NCBI GenBank assembly: GCA_004557545.1
Contig: SFGV01000022.1
Span: forward strand, 1 to 28,811
Direction of reading: 5' to 3'
Length of the DNA: 28,811 bases
Origin: Succinatimonas hippei
Lineage (GTDB): Bacteria > Pseudomonadota > Gammaproteobacteria > Enterobacterales > Succinivibrionaceae
In this document: piece after piece, positions 1-5,978 of the stretch
Numbering within the stretch: position 1 is the stretch's first letter
Layout of the letters: each line of letters starts with the position of its first letter
The notes under the pieces: model-generated
Databases searched by the model: none
Seen by the model: only the letters and a program-made list of their open reading frames with translations
What the model was told of the DNA's origin: nothing
Position numbers and translations under genes: made by a program

Positions 1-267
1 GGGGTCGACCTTTTGCTTTACCTCCCGGTAAATCATTCTGATGAGCTTGTCTGTAGCCTGATGATCCAGCGGGATTATTTTATGTGTTTTGTCGTCAACC
101 CCAACATATAGCTTGCCGCCATCGGTATTGGCAAAAGCGCAGAGGGTTTTCAGCCATCCTGTCTCAAAGGAATGATCCTGATCTCTTGAGCCTTCCTTTA
201 ATATTCTTTTAAATTCAATATTTTTGTCTTCCAGATTCGTCCCGGGAACCAGCTCTTCGATAAACAT
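1..267 (-). CDS. AlbA_2/Schlafen-type ATP-binding protein, N-terminal part (cut by window edge)
   Basis: The minus strand is open from an ATG at 267 to the window edge, giving 89 residues beginning MFIEELVPGTNLEDKNIEFK. The pattern of an early E-FK (residues 17-20), then GWLKTLCAFANTDGGKLYVG and VDD is the core of the AlbA_2 (Schlafen-like) domain. In COG2865-type proteins this domain precedes an ATP-binding/GHKL-like region and a winged helix. That family is usually called a putative transcriptional regulator or ATP-binding protein; it often sits in accessory or defence regions. The C-terminal domains lie outside the window. A GAGAG stretch about 8-10 bases before the ATG could serve as ribosome binding site. 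A block of repeats lies just upstream (302-402) and may be its operator. Family assignment is fairly secure; function is not. Confidence 0.75.
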   Translation of the reverse strand, partial: MFIEELVPGTNLEDKNIEFKRILKEGSRDQDHSFETGWLKTLCAFANTDGGKLYVGVDDKTHKIIPLDHQATDKLIRMIYREVKQKVDP

Positions 268-301
268 ACTGATGCTCTCTCGCCAAACGCAATAAATGCT
301 T

Positions 302-402
302 AGTGAAGTAGTGAAGTAAACTTCATTCTACTTCACTATATACTTTATTATACTTCACTCAAAACTTCATTTAACTTCACTGAATACTTCACTCACTTCA
401 CT
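302..402. repeat. Phased ACTTCAYT repeat block, candidate operator
   Basis: Ten octamers related to ACTTCACT start at 302 and 310 (inverted, AGTGAAGT) and at 320, 330, 342, 352, 364, 374, 386 and 395. Start-to-start spacing from 320 to 386 alternates 10 and 12 bp, giving a 22-bp period with ACTTCATT-like and ACTTCACT units in turn. Two helical turns per period would put all sites on one DNA face. The block lies 35 bp upstream of the AlbA_2-type gene on the minus strand and covers its likely promoter. An array of regulator binding sites is the simplest reading. An iteron-like role is possible, but no replication gene is visible. Confidence 0.75.
335..362 (-). promoter_or_regulatory. Possible promoter of the AlbA_2-type gene inside the repeat block
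   Basis: On the minus strand a TTGAGT (357-362) and a TATAGT (335-340) are separated by 16 bp, which fits a sigma70 promoter with a leader of about 60 bases before the ATG at 267. Both hexamers lie inside or between the ACTTCACT-type repeats, so a protein binding the repeats would block or shape this promoter. The hexamers match the consensus only moderately. Confidence 0.35.
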
Positions 403-441
403 GATGACTTAACATCTTCAATAACCGTTCTCTGGCTTATC

Positions 442-683
442 TCAGGCTAAGGAGACGTCAATAAGCTGTTTATGCGCCACGCCGTAAAACTGCGCTCCAG
501 CCGGAAGAAAGCACTCGCCACCATCTGAAAAAAGTAGCCATTGCCTGTACTGCTCAGGAAATTTGCTCTCGTTCGCGTATTCAAATTCAGAGATCAGAGC
601 CTGCGTGGCGCCCCGCGTCAAAAATCCATCTCACCTTCATCGCGGAGATGTTTTACTATCTCCTCAATTTTCTTTGACTTCAT
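442..683 (-). pseudogene. SMI1/KNR4 (SUKH) family protein, frameshifted and truncated
   Basis: From an ATG at 683 on the minus strand the reading begins MKSKKIEEIVKHLRDEGEMD and stops at a TGA at 618-620. In another frame the sequence continues as TRGATQALISEFEYANESKF, then PEQYRQWLLFSDGGECFLPA and GAQFYGVAHKQLIDVSLA, to a TGA at 442-444. Adding one G at the TTTTTGA tract joins both parts into the usual SMI1/KNR4 start: an I-FE helix, LPxxYxxWLLxSDGGE and a YGV motif. Members are typically about 130-150 residues, so the C-terminal half is also gone; a relic DKPENGY follows the stop and runs into the repeat block. SUKH proteins are commonly immunity proteins of polymorphic toxin systems or stand-alone. 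A sequencing error could explain the frameshift but not the early end. Confidence 0.72.
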
Positions 684-768
684 TAAAGAGCATCTTTTTT
701 TGTTCTTAAAGTTAAATACCCGTAACCCTTCGCGCTCAGTGAAAGAATTTAAAACAAAATTATACAAG

Positions 769-801
769 ATTAGGCACTTACAGGACAAAAAGGTACCTAA
801 T
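769..801. promoter_or_regulatory. Inverted repeat upstream of the AbiEi-like gene
   Basis: ATTAGGCAC (769-777) and GTACCTAAT (793-801) form an inverted repeat with one mismatch and a 15-bp spacer, about 95 bp before the likely start at 896. AbiEi antitoxins are known to repress their own operon by binding inverted repeats upstream, so this is a candidate operator. A weak -10-like TATACA lies at 761-766. The sequence shows the dyad only; binding is inference. Confidence 0.35.
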
Positions 802-895
802 TTAACAGCGTCATAAGTTGAAAAAAATCATTTCATCGGATATTCTACAATTTAGAAAGACGAATATACTAAAAAGTATAAAATGGGCAGTAGAT

Positions 896-1537
896 ATGAC
901 TCAATGTGAGATTGTCCAAACATTTTTGGAAAAAAATTTTAAAAAAAGTGAGCCGATTTTTTTGTCAGAGATAAAAATTCCTGGATTGACAGATGTCGCC
1001 ATAAGACAGCAACTAAAGAAACTTATTAAAAAGGATGTTGTTAAACGCTATGATACAGGAATTTATTTTCTACCCGAAAAATCAATGTTCAATATTGAAC
1101 CAACCCTAGCAATTTATGATGTTATATATAAGAAATATCTAAGCGATAGTAATGGAATTTGCGGTTATATTGGCGGATTTATGTTCGCTAATAAGATTGG
1201 AATTACAACTCAGGTGCCGTCATACTATGAAGTATTCACAAATAAGGCAACTACTGATTGTCGTGCAGTAAGACTTGGCAATATTAGAACAATAATAAGG
1301 CGACCTTACACAGTTGTAAATAATCAAAATGCTTCTGTACTGCCACTTCTTGATTTGCTAAAGAATATAGACCGAATTTCTGAAATAGAAGGAACTGAGC
1401 TTGAAAACTGTATTTATGCCTATATGACTTTTAAAAATATAAGTTTTCAGGATCTCAAACCTTTTTTTAAATATTACCCAGACAGTATTTATAAAAATAT
1501 GTATTACATTGGACTTCTAAATGATAAATCTTCATAA
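896..1537 (+). CDS. AbiEi-like (DUF6088-type) type IV antitoxin
   Basis: The ATG at 896 gives 213 residues; the frame is open from a TTG at 818, but that start has no visible ribosome binding site and would add an odd N-terminus. The N-terminal third looks like a winged helix: FLSEIKIPG, then AIRQQLKKLIKKDVVKRYDT and GIYFLPE, the usual helix-turn-helix plus wing of the AbiEi/DUF6088 group. The middle has YIGGFMFANKIGITTQVP and YEVFTNK, which corresponds to the conserved GxxAxxxLGLxTQVP and VYLTN segment. Such proteins repress their operon and neutralise an AbiEii nucleotidyltransferase toxin. The toxin frame starts at 1521, overlapping the end of this gene, but is broken. The gene is clearly AT-rich compared with the srf genes downstream, which suggests acquisition by transfer. 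It may survive as an orphan repressor or be on its way out. Confidence 0.72.
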   Translation: MTQCEIVQTFLEKNFKKSEPIFLSEIKIPGLTDVAIRQQLKKLIKKDVVKRYDTGIYFLPEKSMFNIEPTLAIYDVIYKKYLSDSNGICGYIGGFMFANKIGITTQVPSYYEVFTNKATTDCRAVRLGNIRTIIRRPYTVVNNQNASVLPLLDLLKNIDRISEIEGTELENCIYAYMTFKNISFQDLKPFFKYYPDSIYKNMYYIGLLNDKSS

Positions 1538-1741
1538 CTATTCACATGATTTTATAAGGTTAATTGAAATTAGTGCGAGTCAGCTTCATATCTCTAGTGA
1601 GTAAGTCGAATAGGATTATTTTCTCACACTGATATTACATCATATTGTAGAAAAAGTGCTTTATATCGTATTTAAAGGGGTGGGACATCTTTATCCAAGT
1701 GCTATATTTTTGAACTGGCTGACTCAAAGATTTTTTTGTAG
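1521..1741 (+). pseudogene. AbiEii-type nucleotidyltransferase toxin, broken
   Basis: An ATG at 1521 overlaps the end of the antitoxin gene by 17 bp, the typical layout of abiE operons. It reads MINLHNYSHDFIRLIEISAS and QLHISSE, then TAA at 1602, then VE, then TAG at 1611, then DYFLTLILHHIVEK. The family has a Y-V-E-K-D-Y segment at exactly this place, so the two stops replace the tyrosine and the lysine. After VFKG a shift of frame is needed to read GTSLSKCY, which is the nucleotidyltransferase active-site motif (GGTSLSK type). The shifted frame ends at a TAG at 1739-1741, before the RFSEDID motif that should follow, and nothing recognisable remains beyond. With two stops and a frameshift in about 60 codons the toxin cannot be made. 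Confidence 0.75.
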
Positions 1742-1872
1742 GTTCTTATACTTGTATTGGTAACCTATCGCCGGGATTTTCTAATTCTCATCCGCTTATT
1801 CAGTTCAGCTCTGTGACATTCTTTCAAATCTTTTCCCTAGTGTAATGGTATCTTTGCTCACATGTTTATGAA

Positions 1873-1991
1873 GTTTCATGCATCATAGTCATGAAACAAA
1901 TAAAAAATCAGATCTGATCGTCAATTATAGGAATGGTTTAAAGACACATTTTTAGGAAGTGTTTGATCTAACATTCTTTTAAACAGATCAA
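1873..1991. promoter_or_regulatory. Three dyads upstream of the srf operon
   Basis: The 312 bp between the AbiEii relic and srfB contain no gene. They hold GTTTCATG/CATGAAAC (1873-1880 and 1890-1897, 9-bp spacer), the perfect 12-bp palindrome ATCAGATCTGAT (1907-1918), and TTGATCT/AGATCAA (1963-1969 and 1985-1991, 15-bp spacer). The last pair overlaps where the -35 of the likely srf promoter would be. These are plausible regulator sites; no match to a named regulator is claimed. Confidence 0.4.
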
Positions 1992-2015
1992 GAAATCATC
2001 TGCTATTTGTATAAT
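1987..2015 (+). promoter_or_regulatory. Probable srf operon promoter
   Basis: A perfect TATAAT lies at 2010-2015, which would start RNA near 2021, some 33 bases before the srfB GTG. At the -35 position (1987-1992) there is only ATCAAG, a poor match, and it is covered by the right arm of the TTGATCT/AGATCAA dyad. This looks like a promoter that depends on an activator, but the activator is not encoded here. Confidence 0.45.
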
Positions 2016-2053
2016 GGTCATCAGACAGTTTGAATATCAGAGGACATACCAAG

Positions 2054-5000
2054 GTGCTCGCTCCAGCTTTAAAGACCAATGAAAACGCCGTCAGTCTCAT
2101 TGAGAATTCCGGGATCCAGTTTCTGGATATGGAATTTGAGCTAAACCCGAACTCCCAGGAAGGCGGCGGGCTTAAAGATATCTTTATGGTTCCCATGCTC
2201 GATCGCGCGGGCAAGGAATCACATCTGGCGCTTTTGGAGCGCTCCCCATCGGGTGAGCTTATGATCCCGGGCAGTGGGCGTGAGGGGCGAAAGTACAGCG
2301 ACAGCGACAGCAATCTGGTCTTCTGCGAATTCGCGGATGTTGTAAAAGCTTATGACGGGATCTGGTTCCCGGTTCCTTTTTTCAGCACCAACGTTCTTGA
2401 TGACAAATGTCTTTTAAGTCCCAACGGACGTGATATAGGTCCTTTGAACTGGGTCCGCGCGAGGATCGTGAGAATAGAAAGGCCGCATACCTATCATGTG
2501 GTTTTCGCCTTTGATACCTCATTGCAAAAGGACTTCGTGACCAGATATTTCGCCCCAAGCGAGCGTGACCGTCAGTCAGGCACCGCTTTCGCGTTTGCCT
2601 GGCGTAATGGCGGATCTGAATTGCTGACTCCGGGCGAGAATGGCATAAGCTGGGTTCGCGAATGGGCTAAGAGCGTGTTTGAGGCGCGCTGCTGTTTTGA
2701 CGAGTTCACGGGCGAGAAGAAAGATCAGGACGCCATAGATGATGACGAGAAGCGTCTTATGCATGAGGCCTACTATCTTTCGATGCTCAGGATCCTGGGA
2801 GAGAAAGCCAACCCCGGCAAAGTAAAGATCTGCTCGCTTGGACGCAGCACTGAGCCTGCCGTTGAAACCAATCTGGTGCTGGATGTGGGCAATTCCCGCT
2901 CCTGTGGCCTCATATTTGAAAATGATGGTGAAAACAAGACCGGGCTTTTGCGTTTTAGCAAGCTGGTACTGCGTGACCTGAACGCTCCTGAGCAGATCTA
3001 CGAGGATCCTTTTGAAAGCAGAATTGAGTTTGCCCGCGCCGATTTTGATTATGACGGGCGCTCGGCAAGATCCGGCAGGGCGGACGCGTTTTTGTGGCCC
3101 TCTCTGGCGCGAGTAGGGAGCGAGGCGGCGAACCTCGCGAACCTGCGCAGCGGTAATGAAGGCGCTACCGGTCTTACCTCACCCAAGCGTTATCTGTGGA
3201 ACGAGAAGCTTGATACCCAGCATGATGAGTGGTCATTAAATCCAAGTTCCTACGCCTATACCTTTGACCAGCGCAGCAAGACCTGCAGGCTTATGAAGGT
3301 AAACCGCCACTCTCAGAGCGGGATCCCGGCAAATCCGCGGCCTGTGTGTGACTGCATAAACTCAAGCGGTGACGCGCTTTTTGCCTGTGATGACAACAAG
3401 CGCAACATGCTCGCCAGATATTCAGGAAAATCCTGCATGACCTTCCTGCTTTTGGAGGTATTCCTGCAGGCGCTGGTGCAGATCAACAGCGTAAGCTACC
3501 GTCAGAGCAGTGGTAATAAAGATCGTCCGCGCAGACTCAAGAGCGTGGTGCTCACCACTCCTCCCTCAATGTCAGCCTATGAGCGCGAGATTTACAGAGG
3601 ATGCGCGTATGAGGCCTTGGGAATACTGTGGAAATGCATGGGCTATGACACGCTCCCGGTAAGCGAGATCAGACTGCCAGAGGCTCCTACAGCCGAAATC
3701 CCAATAGCCTATCCTGACGTCATAGTTAACTGGGATGAGGCTGAGGCCGCGCAGATCCTTTATCTTTACAATGAAACCCAGTGTGTCATGGGCGGCAACG
3801 CCAGACCTTTCCTTAAAATGTTGCGCCGTCCTGACGCTGACGGGCGTGTCGGCGAAAGGCTTAAAAAACGCGGCCAGGGCGGTACCACGCTTGATCTCTT
3901 CTCATCGCGCATCGCTTCGGTTGACATTGGAGGCGGCACCACGGATCTGGTGGTAACGGACTATTACTTCCCCAAAGAGGCCAACGAGGAGAGTGCCAAC
4001 GTGGTAGCCCGCGAGGTTTTGCGCGAGGGCTTTAAGATCGCCGGCGACGACATTGTTCTTCAGGTGATCCAGCGCTATATCCTAGCCAAATTAAGCGCGC
4101 TGTTTGACAGTAAGGAGCCGGGGTTTGGCGAGCAGATCCTCTCTAAGACCTTCGGAAAGGGCACGGACTCAAGCTCGCAGTTTACGAGCATGCGCCGCCA
4201 GGCGGCGGAGGAACTTCTGATCTTCCCGGCGCGCAGGATCATCAACCATCTTGAGATGTTGCCGTCCTTAGGACCTGTGTCAAAAGCCGAGATCACCGGG
4301 ACTTTGGGTGACTGGCTTGCGGGCACCGAGAAATGCCCGGATGGCGTAAAGCTAAATGATGACGCTCATGTTGTTCCTGAGCGGGAAACCCTCGCTTTTG
4401 TAAACAGGGCCAATGGCGATTCTGACATGCGCAGGGTCTGGCCTGACTTTGACATATTAAAAGACTTCACGCTTAGCGTGGATCTGGTGGAGCTCAACCG
4501 CAGGATTGTGCGTGGCGGCTTTGACATCTCGCGTCCGCTCAGCGCGCTTTGCGCGCTGTGCGCTCTCTACAAACCCGATCTCCTGATTTTGACCGGCAGG
4601 CCTTCGCGCATCCCGGCTATCCGCGAGTATTTCCTGCAGCGTCTCGGAATGCCTTCATCGAGGATCATCCTGCTCTCCGAGTACTCCTGTGGACAATGGT
4701 ATCCATGGGCGCTCAAAGGTCAGAGGATCGGGGACACCAAGACCACGGTAGCGGTGGGAGCGGCCATCGCCTGCATGAAGTCATCGACCAGGGCTATCTC
4801 AAACTTCCGCTTTGACCTGAAGATGCCTTTCATACCCAACAACATCAGATACCTGGGTCATATCGACAGCCGCAACCTCATTTCAAAGCCGGTATGCCGC
4901 TTCGCGACCATTGAGGAGCGCAGGATAGCCAATGGGGATGAGACAAAGGAAGAGGCGGAGCTTATTCCTATAGATGAGCTTTCAAGAACCGTAAGACTCA

Positions 5001-5965
5001 ACGATCACTCAAGCGAGGATGACTCGGATGAGAACAGTGGCTACTCACTCTTCAAAGACCGCCATGTGCTGCCTGACTGTCTGGGCTTCCGTCAGTTTAA
5101 GAGCAGTAATGATGAGACGGTAGCCGAGAATTACCCGGGCACTCCATTGTTTATCGTTGACGTGATAAACGGTCCTGAGGAAGTTACCGCGGTAAGACGC
5201 CTCGCGTCATTAAGCTTCTTTGACGAGCGCGATATGGACAAGCTGCTTGACCCTGAAAATCCGGTGCTTGATGAGCAGCAGACACGGGAGTGCCGCTCCA
5301 TGAGATCAGATCATGATCTAAAGATAGCCTCTATAGAAAACGGGGACGATCCTGATTTTGTGGAATACAAAAAGCAGGTTGAGGAGCAGCGTAGCGGCGC
5401 CGCCTCAAGACAGGCCTTGTCAGAGCTTGAGGCGCAAAAGCCCTCAGGACTGCTATCGGGGTTTAAGATGAAGGGCTGGCAGGATCGGATGGAGGCCAGA
5501 ACCAGGGAGCTTTACGATTCATACAAAGAGAGCGCTGACAGGATGCTCGATGAGAAAAAGCTCAGTCTTAAGAAGGCCGAGACCGACCGCTACATGACTC
5601 TGGTGCGCACCAGACTTAATGACTGGTACAACCAGACCTATGAGGACGCCAAGGAGAAGTTCAAGAAGGTGCGGGACGCCAACTCCAATCAGCAGCCCTT
5701 CGCCATCGACTTTAAGGTTATGTCAGCTAAAGAGCCTCCGGTGTACCGGCTTAAGAATTTGTGGGCTGAGATCAAAAACAGCCACCGCAATACCCTGGGC
5801 GGAGTGCCTGAGCTTATGAGCATCGAGCTGAGCAGCGTGCAGATCAACAATTCCAACGTGCGCGATCTCGTAAGACTGCAGGTAAAGACGGTCAATCAGA
5901 ACGGCGAGCAGTATTGGAACGACACCGGGATCGTTTACACGAGCGCGGTCGCAGGCGGACTTTGA
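2054..5965 (+). CDS. srfB: SrfB-like actin/Hsp70-fold ATPase
   Basis: I choose the GTG at 2054 (1303 residues) because AGAGGA at 2039-2044 lies 9 bases before it and the protein then starts like SrfB: a short lead followed by SLIENSGIQFLD. A TTG at 2030 in the same frame has no such site. Two phosphate loops of the actin/Hsp70/FtsA superfamily are clear: DVGNSRSCGL (from D277) and DIGGGTTDL (from D624). LTGRPSRIP (TG at 847-848) fits the adenosine motif. The last 250 residues are charged and helical (about 1090-1210). SrfB of Salmonella is near 1000 residues, so this copy is larger. It should be a cytoplasmic ATPase. It leads the operon, with srfC 13 bp behind it. The name comes from SsrB-regulated factors of Salmonella; the biochemical role is unknown. 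Confidence 0.88.
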   Translation: MLAPALKTNENAVSLIENSGIQFLDMEFELNPNSQEGGGLKDIFMVPMLDRAGKESHLALLERSPSGELMIPGSGREGRKYSDSDSNLVFCEFADVVKAYDGIWFPVPFFSTNVLDDKCLLSPNGRDIGPLNWVRARIVRIERPHTYHVVFAFDTSLQKDFVTRYFAPSERDRQSGTAFAFAWRNGGSELLTPGENGISWVREWAKSVFEARCCFDEFTGEKKDQDAIDDDEKRLMHEAYYLSMLRILGEKANPGKVKICSLGRSTEPAVETNLVLDVGNSRSCGLIFENDGENKTGLLRFSKLVLRDLNAPEQIYEDPFESRIEFARADFDYDGRSARSGRADAFLWPSLARVGSEAANLANLRSGNEGATGLTSPKRYLWNEKLDTQHDEWSLNPSSYAYTFDQRSKTCRLMKVNRHSQSGIPANPRPVCDCINSSGDALFACDDNKRNMLARYSGKSCMTFLLLEVFLQALVQINSVSYRQSSGNKDRPRRLKSVVLTTPPSMSAYEREIYRGCAYEALGILWKCMGYDTLPVSEIRLPEAPTAEIPIAYPDVIVNWDEAEAAQILYLYNETQCVMGGNARPFLKMLRRPDADGRVGERLKKRGQGGTTLDLFSSRIASVDIGGGTTDLVVTDYYFPKEANEESANVVAREVLREGFKIAGDDIVLQVIQRYILAKLSALFDSKEPGFGEQILSKTFGKGTDSSSQFTSMRRQAAEELLIFPARRIINHLEMLPSLGPVSKAEITGTLGDWLAGTEKCPDGVKLNDDAHVVPERETLAFVNRANGDSDMRRVWPDFDILKDFTLSVDLVELNRRIVRGGFDISRPLSALCALCALYKPDLLILTGRPSRIPAIREYFLQRLGMPSSRIILLSEYSCGQWYPWALKGQRIGDTKTTVAVGAAIACMKSSTRAISNFRFDLKMPFIPNNIRYLGHIDSRNLISKPVCRFATIEERRIANGDETKEEAELIPIDELSRTVRLNDHSSEDDSDENSGYSLFKDRHVLPDCLGFRQFKSSNDETVAENYPGTPLFIVDVINGPEEVTAVRRLASLSFFDERDMDKLLDPENPVLDEQQTRECRSMRSDHDLKIASIENGDDPDFVEYKKQVEEQRSGAASRQALSELEAQKPSGLLSGFKMKGWQDRMEARTRELYDSYKESADRMLDEKKLSLKKAETDRYMTLVRTRLNDWYNQTYEDAKEKFKKVRDANSNQQPFAIDFKVMSAKEPPVYRLKNLWAEIKNSHRNTLGGVPELMSIELSSVQINNSNVRDLVRLQVKTVNQNGEQYWNDTGIVYTSAVAGGL

Positions 5966-5978
5966 GGAGGGATCTTAA

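Noticed and set aside
302..402. CRISPR array
   Set aside because: Units are only eight bases with 1-4 bp between them, and no spacers or cas genes are present.
541..816. Open frame of 91 codons on the plus strand
   Set aside because: It starts with TTG without a ribosome binding site and lies opposite the SMI1/KNR4 relic on the minus strand, whose recognisable motifs explain the sequence.
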